A DNA stretch of 64,000 nt, taken from Vibrio sinus (GTDB lineage Bacteria; Pseudomonadota; Gammaproteobacteria; Enterobacterales; Vibrionaceae). The translations under genes and the position numbers were made by a program. Below the pieces are notes generated by a model. The model was not told the DNA's origin, searched no databases, and saw only the letters and a program-made list of their open reading frames with translations. This document shows, one piece after another, positions 25,134-34,558 of this stretch (positions are counted from its first letter, which is position 1; each line of letters starts with the position of its first letter). The stretch spans positions 434,001-498,000 of the forward strand of contig NZ_JAMKMR010000001.1 of NCBI RefSeq assembly GCF_023634645.1, in the 5' to 3' direction.

Positions 25134-26648
25134 GTGCCAAATGAAGGGCTACCAGTAGAAATCGAAGGGTTGCAACTCAACTTTTGTAAAACATTGGCGT
25201 GTGACAACTTTGGATTGAGCGATGCAAAACATTATATTTTGCAACACACCAACCCTCATAGACCTACGATGATATGCCGAGACTGCGGTGCTTTTCCCCC
25301 CTTGCTTAACAACCTAGAAGTGTTAAATGAACTTCGTCGCCTGCGCAACCAACACAGCGACGGCCTTCCCACCTGTAAAAACGAATCTTGCCATAATTGC
25401 GGCCTCGCCGTTCAAAACCACCAACATCTGTATCAGTCATTTGGCTTCAGTGGAGATAGACAAAGATATCGCTGCAAGAGTTGCCATACGACCTTTGTCG
25501 ACAAGTGGTCTGGAGAAAACAAAAAAGTCAGCTTTCAAGAAGCTCTGTTGGGTCTGTTGTTTACTGGCTATTCAGTACGTGAAATTTGTCGCAAACTGCA
25601 GATCAACCCAAAAACCTTTTATGACCACTTAAAGCAGATTTCAAGCCGATGTCGACGTAAGTTGGCTGAGTTTGACACACGTTGGATGCATGGTTCAACG
25701 TCCTATGAGCTAGCCTCTCACTTTCAAGCGCTTCAACCAAATAGTAAAAATGGGGTTCTGTGGATCGCAACTGGTGAAGCCAATAGTGGCTACATCCTAT
25801 GCCAGCACATCAACTACTCTTCTGATATTACACCACCACTCGAGTCAAAGCATGACCCGTACAAAGACAACGCTCGTCTGCTACCCACAAATTTCACACC
25901 TATACAAAAAGGCATAGTGAAAAAGCCAGGGACTAAATATTCATCTGAACGCCATCATGAGAGTGAGCACCATTTTGAACGTATTCACGAGCGTATCGAT
26001 GCACGCTATAAAGCGATCCTAGAGCGAAATAATGTCGAAGATCCCATGGAAGAGTTCGACCAATTACACTACCCAACAAAAGGCACACTGATACGGCCTC
26101 AATATACCTCTCACGCTCATTATCTGCATATTTTGGATTGGTGTGATGACAAGAACAGAGTTTCTTTGTATTTGCCGCAAGATCCACTGCTACGCTCCGC
26201 CGCCATCAGTGTGAACCTTAATCGGATTAAACAGCAGAACATCGATCTACTGTATGTTGAAGAAGATAAGGACTGGCAAGACACACAAGCCATCAAGAAA
26301 ATAGATATTGCCCGGATGGGATGGTGGCGAGATCGCTGGGCGATTGCCAATCAGAAAAATGCGGCTAAAGGTATATGTTACCTCGCGGGTGACAACTTCG
26401 CGCCTGAGTTTTGGTTAAAACAAGCCACGCTGAAGAAAACCCAGTTCTATCAAGATCGTTTCCAGCTGCTATTTTCCTCGTTTATCAATGAGCCAAGACG
26501 CAAGTTTCGTCCAGCTGGCATACTCCCACTTCTCGATATATTCAGAGCATGGCACAACTTGTGTTACCAAGATAAAAATGGACTGACGGCTGCACAGCAC
26601 CTGAAACTTGCCGATCATCCTCTCACCTTGTGTGAGCTACTCAAGTAG
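25134..26648 (+). CDS. Transposase-like zinc-ribbon/HTH protein of unknown function
   Basis: A 504-aa protein starting at GTG 25134, with AAGGGGAG just upstream. The N-terminal 130 residues hold three Cys-pair clusters: MICRDCGAF, CKNESCHNCG and YRCKSCHTTFVDKW, the last like the IS1/InsA-type transposase zinc finger. An HTH follows (FTGYSVREICRKLQINPKTFYDHL). The rest has weak similarity to a DDE-type fold, with GVLWIATGEANSGYIL where an Asp would be expected. I saw no terminal inverted repeats or duplicates, so it is probably a domesticated transposase relative rather than an active element. It lies upstream of the TPR/GGDEF pair with a 128-base gap, so no operon is claimed. Confidence 0.65.
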   Translation: MPNEGLPVEIEGLQLNFCKTLACDNFGLSDAKHYILQHTNPHRPTMICRDCGAFPPLLNNLEVLNELRRLRNQHSDGLPTCKNESCHNCGLAVQNHQHLYQSFGFSGDRQRYRCKSCHTTFVDKWSGENKKVSFQEALLGLLFTGYSVREICRKLQINPKTFYDHLKQISSRCRRKLAEFDTRWMHGSTSYELASHFQALQPNSKNGVLWIATGEANSGYILCQHINYSSDITPPLESKHDPYKDNARLLPTNFTPIQKGIVKKPGTKYSSERHHESEHHFERIHERIDARYKAILERNNVEDPMEEFDQLHYPTKGTLIRPQYTSHAHYLHILDWCDDKNRVSLYLPQDPLLRSAAISVNLNRIKQQNIDLLYVEEDKDWQDTQAIKKIDIARMGWWRDRWAIANQKNAAKGICYLAGDNFAPEFWLKQATLKKTQFYQDRFQLLFSSFINEPRRKFRPAGILPLLDIFRAWHNLCYQDKNGLTAAQHLKLADHPLTLCELLK

Positions 26649-26776
26649 CGCGATTTTTGAATCAATACTGTGAGCTACTTCTGTTTTATGCCATACGGCA
26701 TAAAAGCAAAAGCCCAAACACTTCTTATACTTAACCCTAATACTGAATAAGGAATCTAGCGAAAGGACTTGGCGCT

Positions 26777-28261
26777 GTGGATAAAAAGAGGCATCTACTT
26801 GAAGCAGAAATTCAGCAGTTAAAGAGTCGAATTGGTGCTGAGCCAGAAGCCGTCCTTGAACTCGCCAAGCAATACGTCGAGCACTCAATCCGCATACGAT
26901 TTGCAGAAGGTTCTATTGTCAGTTTAATGATCATGTCCCGCTGTTATTGGTGTTTGATGGACTACCGTAACGGCCTCAAATGCATCAAGAAAGCCAACAG
27001 TGAACTCAATTCTCTTGATACCGACGACTATCGCACCGAAATCTTACATCTACACGCGTTACAATATTGGGGCCAAGCCAAATATTATTCAGCACAAAAG
27101 TTTTGGGTCAGTGCGCTTGAACACTCTTCGCTAACTGGTGATGCCGAAATTCAAATTGAGTGCTTAATTGGACTCGGTAATGTGTGGCGTATTACACAAG
27201 ATTATCACTTGGCAAAATCCACGCACGAGCTCGCGGTAACCGTAGCGAATAATATGCGCTTCGAAAGCCTTGAAGGCAAAGCCCGCATACTCCTGAGCTG
27301 GGATCTGTATTTACTCAACAATTTCATCGAAATGCTAAGCGTACTCGATGGCGCAGAGGAAGTATTAAGTAACGCGCCAGACACAACGTGGCAGGCCGAA
27401 GTATGGGACTTTAGAAGCTTAGCACTCCTCGCATTGAACCGCAGTGATGATGCCAAACTGGCGGCTGTCAACGCCCATGAGCTGGCAAAAAAACATAACC
27501 TTGTTTGGATCATGGCGCGATCATTCGTCAATTTAGCCAAAATTGCACTACTCGAGCATAATATTGATACTGCTGCTGAGCTATTATCCTGTGCAGAAGC
27601 ATCAGCGAAACAATTTAAAGACAACGAATTACTCTCGCAAATATACTTTCATCAATCTCAAGTTGCGCAGCAACAAAGCGACCTATCCCGCGCACTCAAA
27701 GCGTTTAAAACCTACCGACGTTACTCGGTGGCAATGGTTAAAAAGCAAACCTCTGTTGCTAACCTTGATACCGCCCGCGAATCAAAAAACAAATGTGCCC
27801 AAAAAGCGAGACAGCTTATTCATCGAATTCGAGAACAGCACGAATACCACCCAGAAAATCGTCTCAATCAAATGGTGTCGGAAACATTTTGGTGGGAACA
27901 ACTTGTGTTGTTTAAAACCGAGCTACGGCACTCAAAACACAGCATCATTCTCATTCGTCATCCCGATCCTAGTTACTTAAGTATTTGCGCAGAAATTGCC
28001 CATTGCTTATGCGGACCTCAAGATTTACTTTCTCTTTTAGGCAAAGAAAGGATCGGAATTTTATTGTCGGAAAAAGAGCAAGAAGCACAAAGTATATTCA
28101 AAATACTGTCTAAAATGATCGAACTTTACCCCTGGGCTCGCAAAGGGCTGCGTGGAAAACTACCCAACTTATCTCTGCAAAACATACTGACTTTCCCATT
28201 TACTTTAGAACAATTGGAGGAGCTTCCCTTTGATGCAACTACAAATGGATACCCTGCTTGA
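26777..28261 (+). CDS. TPR protein with a degenerate GGDEF-like C-terminal domain
   Basis: A 494-aa predicted cytoplasmic protein with GTG start (26777) and GAAAGGA ahead of it. Residues 30-330 are helical repeats of TPR type. A short coiled coil follows (KNKCAQKARQLIHRIREQ). Residues 365-470 look like a decayed GGDEF domain: a SIILIRHPDPS strand where LLVVDIDHF stands in the neighbour, and LLGKERIGILL (GKERI, residues 422-426) where the neighbour has RFGGEEFLVIL. The catalytic glycine and acidic residues are lost, so diguanylate cyclase activity is unlikely. It overlaps the next gene by about 30 bases, implying coupled translation. Confidence 0.65.
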   Translation: MDKKRHLLEAEIQQLKSRIGAEPEAVLELAKQYVEHSIRIRFAEGSIVSLMIMSRCYWCLMDYRNGLKCIKKANSELNSLDTDDYRTEILHLHALQYWGQAKYYSAQKFWVSALEHSSLTGDAEIQIECLIGLGNVWRITQDYHLAKSTHELAVTVANNMRFESLEGKARILLSWDLYLLNNFIEMLSVLDGAEEVLSNAPDTTWQAEVWDFRSLALLALNRSDDAKLAAVNAHELAKKHNLVWIMARSFVNLAKIALLEHNIDTAAELLSCAEASAKQFKDNELLSQIYFHQSQVAQQQSDLSRALKAFKTYRRYSVAMVKKQTSVANLDTARESKNKCAQKARQLIHRIREQHEYHPENRLNQMVSETFWWEQLVLFKTELRHSKHSIILIRHPDPSYLSICAEIAHCLCGPQDLLSLLGKERIGILLSEKEQEAQSIFKILSKMIELYPWARKGLRGKLPNLSLQNILTFPFTLEQLEELPFDATTNGYPA

Positions 28262-29828
28262 GAAAGTATCTGATTCGGGGCTAGATGCAACGTCAGTAGA
28301 CGGCAAGGACGCGCTCAAATTTTGGGACAAGGTTAGGAACCATTTTGTCGATACCCCTTCAGAGAGAGCACTTTGTTATGTCATCAGCGCTAAATACCAA
28401 CATGAGTTGAAACAGTATCAAGAAGCAATCGATGAGCTTCTATTGGCGTTAAATCTGCTCGAGCAACCAGATAATACCGAATTTGTTTTGTACGTAAGGC
28501 ACTGGCTAAGTAAGGCCTTTATTCGGCAGGGCAATTACCAGCTCGCATTGAATGAATATATTGCCAGTTCAATCATCGCTGTAGAGAGGGGGTTTATTGA
28601 TCAATACGTCCAAGCCGTGATGGGAATGGGAAATTTGTGTTTCTTCTATGGAGACTACGCTCGCGCATTGAACTACTACAAGAAAATTGACAGCATCGAT
28701 CACGCCATTAAAAGTCGGCGGCTGCGTTTAAAATATAAAATCTATCAACTGTCATGTTATTTGAAGCAAAAAAAATTTAAATCAGCGAAAGCACTCATTA
28801 AAGAGTGCATTGAACTGAGTATTCTTATTAGTGACAAAAGCCTATCCGTTCGAGTGTGTATTTTACAAGCGCGTTTGCTGCGCTACGAAAAACACTATCG
28901 AAAGTCTCTGCTTGCCCTTGCTGAAGCACGTAAAAATCTGCGTGAAGGTCAAACCAAAAATATCAGTAACCTACTGCAAATCGAAATTGCTTTAGGGCTA
29001 TATGAAGTCAGAAAATTCGATATCACTACGCTGTTGATGGAAAATGTCAGCAAGAAAGTGGACGCACTCGATTCGCCGGTGTTGAAAAAAGCCCTCAATG
29101 ATTCACTCAGCTTTCTCCATGAAGGTTTAGGAGATTTCCAACAAGCCCTACACTTTGAAGAACAAGCCTACAATACGGAAATCGAACTTATCAGCCAAAT
29201 CCCCATTGGCGATTTAGGTGCTGCGCAGCTTAGGCGACTGTCTCGGTATGAACTACAACTCAAGCTTATTTTGTCGGAGCTAGAAAACCGTGAGCTGAAA
29301 GCGACCACAGAAACCCAAAAGACAACCGTTGCTCAGCTCCAACAAGATGTGTTTACCGACCCACTAACCATGCTGCACAATCGACGCTGGCTTGACGTTA
29401 AACTCAAAGATCTTCTTCTCCATGAAACACCGTTTATCTTGTTGGTGGTTGATATAGACCATTTTAAATCCATCAATGACGAGTTGAGCCACCTAGTTGG
29501 CGATAAAGCCATCGTATCCGTATCACAAGAGCTTGCTCTACACTTTAAATCTAAGCAGGCTTCCTGCGTCCGATTTGGCGGCGAAGAGTTTCTGGTTATT
29601 TTGGAAAACACCACTATCGAACAAGCCCGAGCAAACGCAGAAAGATATCGCGAGCGAGTATATCAATTCAACTGGCAAGAAGTATTGGGCGATCGCGGCT
29701 TAACCGTCAGTATAGGCATTACTCAACATATCTTGGGCGAAAATACTCAGAAAACATTCTACCGAGCGGATAAAGCACTCTATCAAGCAAAAGCAAACGG
29801 ACGTAACCAGACATGCGTTGAGTTTTAA
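28233..29828 (+). CDS. TPR-GGDEF diguanylate cyclase
   Basis: A 531-aa predicted cytoplasmic protein. Residues 20-330 form TPR-like helical repeats, then a coiled coil (ELENRELKATTETQKTTVAQL) and a GGDEF domain from FTDPLTMLHNRRWL. The active-site loop is RFGGEEFLVIL (residues 449-453), with LLVVDIDHFKSINDE providing the metal and base contacts, so it should make c-di-GMP. The RxxD inhibitory site is absent (SKQA at that position), so product inhibition through this site is not expected. The ATG at 28233 is used; a TTG at 28230 sits 7 bases after GGAGGAG and is an alternative. The start lies inside the end of the TPR partner gene. Confidence 0.88.
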   Translation: MQLQMDTLLEKVSDSGLDATSVDGKDALKFWDKVRNHFVDTPSERALCYVISAKYQHELKQYQEAIDELLLALNLLEQPDNTEFVLYVRHWLSKAFIRQGNYQLALNEYIASSIIAVERGFIDQYVQAVMGMGNLCFFYGDYARALNYYKKIDSIDHAIKSRRLRLKYKIYQLSCYLKQKKFKSAKALIKECIELSILISDKSLSVRVCILQARLLRYEKHYRKSLLALAEARKNLREGQTKNISNLLQIEIALGLYEVRKFDITTLLMENVSKKVDALDSPVLKKALNDSLSFLHEGLGDFQQALHFEEQAYNTEIELISQIPIGDLGAAQLRRLSRYELQLKLILSELENRELKATTETQKTTVAQLQQDVFTDPLTMLHNRRWLDVKLKDLLLHETPFILLVVDIDHFKSINDELSHLVGDKAIVSVSQELALHFKSKQASCVRFGGEEFLVILENTTIEQARANAERYRERVYQFNWQEVLGDRGLTVSIGITQHILGENTQKTFYRADKALYQAKANGRNQTCVEF

Positions 29829-29847
29829 TATTCCCAAGCCGCTTCCC

Positions 29848-31029
29848 TTACCCCCAGCGCAATACATTCACTTCATTGCCTTCCTCAGGTTTGATCGGAA
29901 TGTTTAATGACAACAGCAATGAAACAATTGCCATGCCCGCGCCAATAAAAAACACAGACGAAGGTGATACGAGCCATATCAATCCGAATGAGATAGGAAT
30001 AACAACAGCAGCAATATGGTTAATAGTAAATGCGACGCCCGCAGTGGATGCCATATCCGCTGGATCGGCAATTTTTTGAAAATAGGTTTTAATCGCTAAG
30101 GCTAAGGCAAAGAACAGATGATCCACGACATACAGAATCGCTGCCCAATGGGATGACTCAACTAGCCCATAGCCAATGAACACAAACACTAACCCAACAT
30201 ACTCAAACATGAGCGCTTTGCGCTCACCAACAACGCCAATAAGCTTGCCTATATGCTTAGCAAATAAAAAGTTAAACAGGTAGTTAATTAAAAACAACAA
30301 GGTGATATCGGCCGCGGTATATCCGAATTTTTCCACCATCAAGAAGCCCGCAAACACCACAAATATTTGTCTTCGTGCTCCACTCATAAAGGTCAATGCG
30401 TAGTAGAGCCAATAGCGTTTTCTTAGCACCAGCTTTTTCGTCTGAGGAGTATCGGTTTTGAACTCGGGGAAAGTAGCGAATAACCACAAAACAATCGCTA
30501 GGCCAGCGCCACCGCTAATCAGATACACCCATTTAAAATCCAACTGCGCCTGTTTTAACAAAAGCCAAAGGACGCCATAAGTGCATAAGGACGCCAACGC
30601 GCCTACTGATATCATTTTACCTAGCATTTCCGGGGCTTCATCTTTACTTAACCATTGCAACGACAGAGATTGCTTTAGGGTTTCAAAGTAATGAAAGCCA
30701 GTAGACATGAGCAATGTAGTCAAAAGTAAGCCCGATAGAGATGGAAAAAAGCCAGTCAGCGCAGTACCAATCGTCAGCATCAATAAAGACAAAATAAGAA
30801 AGCGCTGCTCTCTAATAAATAGCAGGACAAACACGGCCGTGAAGGCCAAAAAACCTGGTATCTCACGAACGCTTTGCAATAGCCCTATGTCTGCGCCATC
30901 AAAGTGTGCGCGTTCAACGACAAAGTTGTTCAGTAGCGCCATCCAACTCGAAAATGCTATCGGCACCACAACAGAGATAATTAGCAGAAAGTTTTGAGGT
31001 GTTTTCCATACTTTCTCATACTGACTCAT
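29848..31029 (-). CDS. MFS transporter of unknown substrate
   Basis: A 393-aa membrane protein with about 12 helices, major facilitator type. The ATG at 31029 is chosen because GGGAG stands 5 bases upstream and the first helix follows quickly (FLLIISVVVPIAFSSWMALL). No motif points to a specific substrate. It is convergent with the GGDEF gene and divergent from the endonuclease/phosphatase-family gene. Frame and helix pattern are intact. Confidence 0.8.
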   Translation of the reverse strand: MSQYEKVWKTPQNFLLIISVVVPIAFSSWMALLNNFVVERAHFDGADIGLLQSVREIPGFLAFTAVFVLLFIREQRFLILSLLMLTIGTALTGFFPSLSGLLLTTLLMSTGFHYFETLKQSLSLQWLSKDEAPEMLGKMISVGALASLCTYGVLWLLLKQAQLDFKWVYLISGGAGLAIVLWLFATFPEFKTDTPQTKKLVLRKRYWLYYALTFMSGARRQIFVVFAGFLMVEKFGYTAADITLLFLINYLFNFLFAKHIGKLIGVVGERKALMFEYVGLVFVFIGYGLVESSHWAAILYVVDHLFFALALAIKTYFQKIADPADMASTAGVAFTINHIAAVVIPISFGLIWLVSPSSVFFIGAGMAIVSLLLSLNIPIKPEEGNEVNVLRWG

Positions 31030-31138
31030 ACCACTCCCTATGGTCTTGAACAAAACGGTCTTAGTCTGCCAAAAATTATAAGGCAAACCGTTACAAAATA
31101 TGCCAGATTAAAACTATAGCAAACGAATGGAGTATGAC

Positions 31139-32113
31139 GTGAGCGAAGCAAGAAACGCCAATGACAGCAAAGAGATGACTGTCACAACATTAAATTTGTT
31201 CAACTATTTATCGCCGCCCAATGCTTTCTATAGCCAAGAAAATATCTATACAGAGGCGCAATGGCTGCAAAAGCAAAATTGGCTTGACGATCATTTGTCG
31301 AAACAAGATTCCGATATTGTCGCTTTTCAAGAGGTATTCAGTATCGAGTCTCTCCATTCACAGGTTGCAAAACTCGGCTACCCTCATTTTGCAACGGTAG
31401 ATACCCCCTTTATTGAGCACAACTTCTTATATAGTCAACCTGTGCTCGCCCTCGCCTCGAAGCATCCAATTGTCGACGTTCACCCCATGAAGATTAATAG
31501 CGCCTTATTGCCCTATGATGCATTTGAATTCAGTCGTTCGCCAATTCATGCTGTTGTCGATATGCCAAATCTGGGCCTAGTAGACATTTACGTTGTCCAT
31601 TTCAAATCCAAACGCTTAGAACTTGAAAACGAGCGAGAGTTACTCGAAGTTAATCGATGGAGCTCAAATACACTGGGACTTTGGTATTCCACCGTCCAAC
31701 GCGGCTTTGAGGCCCACCTGTTATTTACCTATGTTGTCCAAAACAAGCACAAACACAGTCGGCCATTTATGCTGATGGGCGATTTCAATAATGCGATAGA
31801 AGGCGACGAATTTGCCTGCTTTAAGCCCTCAGGTACTAGTCAAAATCATGAACTGGCGAGCTATGGATTCCACGATGCTTGGCATCTTGTTCAACATCAC
31901 ACCCCACGCCCACCCACACACTATTATGGCAGTCACTCTCAAGTATTGGATTATATCTTGTTATCGGACGAGTTCAGCCCTAGCTCAGCCAATCGACTGG
32001 CGACTGTCAATGGTTACTCTGTTAACGATAAGCACCTCATCGATCCAAGATCTGACCAAGACCTCTACAGCAGCGACCATGCCTCAGTGTCCATTAACAT
32101 TTCGTTCGATTAA
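31139..32113 (+). CDS. Endonuclease/exonuclease/phosphatase family protein
   Basis: A 324-aa enzyme of the EEP (DNase I / inositol phosphatase / sphingomyelinase) fold. Motifs in order: LNLFNYLSPP (Asn), VAFQEVF (metal-binding Glu), VVHFKSKR, LMGDFNNA (Asp, Asn), VLDYILLS and SDHASVSI (catalytic Asp-His). The start is GTG at 31139, with GGAG 6 bases ahead; the earlier in-frame ATG at 31127 lacks spacing for a ribosome site. No signal peptide is seen, so it is probably cytoplasmic. Nucleic-acid versus phosphoester substrate cannot be decided. Confidence 0.85.
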   Translation: MSEARNANDSKEMTVTTLNLFNYLSPPNAFYSQENIYTEAQWLQKQNWLDDHLSKQDSDIVAFQEVFSIESLHSQVAKLGYPHFATVDTPFIEHNFLYSQPVLALASKHPIVDVHPMKINSALLPYDAFEFSRSPIHAVVDMPNLGLVDIYVVHFKSKRLELENERELLEVNRWSSNTLGLWYSTVQRGFEAHLLFTYVVQNKHKHSRPFMLMGDFNNAIEGDEFACFKPSGTSQNHELASYGFHDAWHLVQHHTPRPPTHYYGSHSQVLDYILLSDEFSPSSANRLATVNGYSVNDKHLIDPRSDQDLYSSDHASVSINISFD

Positions 32114-32225
32114 CTCGACTCACCACTATGCAATCATTGTTACCGATGATAAGTTGATGTGAGTCAGTGCCCAAAGTGACTAATTGCTAATAAGAAAACC
32201 AATAAGAACAATAGAAAGGAATACT

Positions 32226-32725
32226 ATGGAAGTGATCATTCGTCCCACTCAACTCAGTGATGCACAAGCTTTGTGTGATATTTATAGCCAGCCTCTTGCA
32301 CAACGAGAGACACTGCAACTACCCAATTCTTCTCCTCAATACTGGGAACAACGACTTAGTCACCTTAGTCACCCCCTACGGGCTTTTACACATTTGTCGC
32401 AGAAGTAGATGGCAAAGTTGTGGGTAATATTGGCTTTGAGCACAATCAGCGACCAAGAAAACTGCATTGTGCCACCTTCGGCATTGGTGTACATGATGAC
32501 TATCAAGGCATGGGAATAGGCAGCAAACTGATACAAACCGTGATCGACCTTGCCGATAAATGGTTACAAGTAAAACGCATTCATATTGAAGTCAACACCG
32601 ACAACCAACGCGCCATTCAATGTTACAAAAACTTCGGTTTTGAGATTGAGGGTGAGAGCATCAACGCTTCATTTCGAGATGGCGAATACATCAATACCTA
32701 CACCATGGCACGACTTAATTTCTAA
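32226..32725 (+). pseudogene. GNAT acetyltransferase (YhhY-like) with a one-base frameshift
   Basis: Two adjacent frames make one YhhY-like acetyltransferase. The first (from ATG 32226) covers MEVIIRPTQLSDAQ and stops at TAG 32406-32408; the second continues from about 32380 through FVAEVDGKVVGNIGF, the acetyl-CoA loop YQGMGIGSKL and the ending YMAR-like TMARLNF. The break lies at a run of five C (32372-32376). Adding one C restores a continuous reading HPTGFYTFVAEVDG, giving a normal protein of about 166 aa. The function would be N-acetylation of an amino acid or small amine. It may be a true pseudogene, a slippery-run phase variant or a sequencing error. Confidence 0.8.
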
Positions 32726-32888
32726 CAAATTCAATAGTTTTTTAACAACCCAAATGGGGATTAGTGAAACATAAATGATATATTTATGAAACTTGATGTG
32801 CATAGTTATCTATGTTAGAACAAACAAGCTGGTTATTCATACTGCTGTACAAATAGCGATTCATATCATCCAACAATAGGAGGTTACT

Positions 32889-33068
32889 ATGGAAAGACGT
32901 TGTCCAAATTGTAATATTGAATTGGTGAAAAGAAGTATGACGTACGTTTGCCCGCGCCACGATATCGGTGAATGTACTTACGAGCCAACTTATTTCGACA
33001 AAGCCGATGACTATGCCTACCCCAAAAAGAGCGAGGTTGTAGAGCGCGAAGCCGATACTGTCACCTAA
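32889..33068 (+). CDS. Small zinc-ribbon-like protein (59 aa)
   Basis: ATG at 32889 with AGGAGG six bases upstream. The protein begins MERRCPNCNIELVKR and continues VCPRHDIGECTYEP. Cys5, Cys8, Cys21 and His24/Cys29 are spaced as in a small zinc ribbon. The rest is acidic and tyrosine-rich (ADDYAYPKK). No promoter or partner was obvious. The strong ribosome site and metal-ligand pattern make it credible despite its size. The function is unknown. Confidence 0.72.
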   Translation: MERRCPNCNIELVKRSMTYVCPRHDIGECTYEPTYFDKADDYAYPKKSEVVEREADTVT

Positions 33069-33326
33069 GCTCTCAAACGATATGAACTCGTAATGTATAG
33101 AGTCGTTTCCATTGCTCACCGAACAACGTGGGCAATGGAATTTTTAAATCTTCTATCTCGCCCAATCTTCTTCCGTCACGATCACTTCGATCAGACGTAC
33201 AAATTAAGCCCAGAGTTAATTTATCGCTATATAGCTAACATCTCCCAATTGCATAAATAACATTATTCGGATTTTTGCACTATACAGTTGAAGGCGTTAA
33301 CAAAATTTCAACATGGAGGAGATGCA

Positions 33327-34502
33327 ATGGCGAAGATACAAGCAGTAAAAAACAAACCAAAAGTTTGCTTGGTATTACAAGGTGGGGGCGCTTTAGGGGC
33401 CTATCACATTGGTGCCTATCAGGCGATGGAGGAAGCTGGCTACACCCCAGATTGGTTCGCTGGTATCTCCATTGGCGCATTAAACTCTGCCATCTTGGCA
33501 GGCAATCCACCTGAGAAGCGACTTAGCAAGCTAGAAGAATTTTGGCAAAAGATATCTTGGCCTGGCACAGATTGGCAGATCCCAACCAGCTTTGCGCCAT
33601 TTTTTAACACGGCCAGTGCCGCCACTGCCCTAATTGCCGGCCAACCTAGCTTCTTTTACCCCAGGCCCATCAACCCTTGGTTCGCCTGCCCCGGAGAAAC
33701 CGCAACCAGCTTTTACGACACTCAGCCTATTTTTAATACGCTCGAAGAAATGGTCGATTTCGATCTCATCAACAAGGGTAAAACCCGCCTAACGGTTGGG
33801 GCAACTCGCGTGACAGATGGTGAGTTGGTATTTTTTGATAGCGATAGTGATTCGATGAATCCCGCACACGCTGTTGCCAGCGGCTCCCTACCACCTGGAT
33901 TCCCACCGACCCAAGTGGGGGATGACTATTATTGGGACGGTGGCGTTGTCTCAAACACACCACTCAATGGCATCCTAGACTTAGCCGGAGATCAAAGCCT
34001 GCTGATTTTTGTTGTCGATTTATGGAACGCGGTCGGGGACCTGCCGAAAACAATGAGTGAGGTATTATGGCGCGAGAAAGAAATCCAGTATGCCAGCCGC
34101 AACAGCCACTCCGTTGAAGCGCTGATTGCGCAACGTAATCTCGCTCATGTCGCCACCAAGGCGCCAGATCTCATTGACAGCAGCCAAATACCAGACGTGC
34201 CAGCTCTCACTGACGGCACAAAAATAGACATTGTCCACATCACCTTTGATCCACTGCCTGGCCACATTCCGCTCAGCGACGCTGAGTTTTCAAGGCGCTC
34301 TATCCGCTTGCGTAGCGAGCAGGGCTATCACGACATGAAGCAAGCCATTTCAGAAACGCCTTGGACTCAGCACACAGCGGGTTTACCCACACACTTTTAT
34401 AAACGACAGAAAAACGGCTCCTGGTTAGAAGACAACAAGCCTTTAAACCAGAAGAAAAAAGATAACGTTAAGCGCATGCCAAAGCGGAAAAAGGCATCAT
34501 AG
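33327..34502 (+). CDS. Patatin-like phospholipase (DUF3734-type)
   Basis: A 391-aa lipid acyl hydrolase. The patatin fold is plain: oxyanion loop LQGGGALGAYHIGAY, nucleophile GISIGALN (Ser48) and catalytic Asp204 in YYWDGGVVSNTP. The C-terminal part after residue 270 resembles the DUF3734 extension found in bacterial patatins, with a very basic end. The ATG at 33327 is preferred over the in-frame start at 33288 because GGAGGAG precedes it. No signal peptide is present. It acts on phospholipid or a storage lipid such as polyhydroxybutyrate; the substrate is not decided. Confidence 0.88.
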   Translation: MAKIQAVKNKPKVCLVLQGGGALGAYHIGAYQAMEEAGYTPDWFAGISIGALNSAILAGNPPEKRLSKLEEFWQKISWPGTDWQIPTSFAPFFNTASAATALIAGQPSFFYPRPINPWFACPGETATSFYDTQPIFNTLEEMVDFDLINKGKTRLTVGATRVTDGELVFFDSDSDSMNPAHAVASGSLPPGFPPTQVGDDYYWDGGVVSNTPLNGILDLAGDQSLLIFVVDLWNAVGDLPKTMSEVLWREKEIQYASRNSHSVEALIAQRNLAHVATKAPDLIDSSQIPDVPALTDGTKIDIVHITFDPLPGHIPLSDAEFSRRSIRLRSEQGYHDMKQAISETPWTQHTAGLPTHFYKRQKNGSWLEDNKPLNQKKKDNVKRMPKRKKAS

Positions 34503-34514
34503 AAACATAAAAAT

Positions 34515-34546
34515 GAACCTTGAGCCAAATCTCAAGGTTCACTTTA
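34515..34546. terminator. Bidirectional terminator between patatin and TetR genes
   Basis: TGAACCTTGAG (34515-34525) pairs perfectly with CTCAAGGTTCA (34532-34542) over a 6-base loop, followed by CTTT. On the minus strand it is followed by UUUUAUG. It serves both convergent genes. Confidence 0.82.
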
Positions 34547-34558
34547 GTAATCAGCACT

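Noticed and set aside
27205..27624. 139-codon minus-strand frame inside the TPR gene
   Set aside because: It is Ser-rich, as expected for the complement of a Ala/Glu-rich coding strand, and lacks a start signal.
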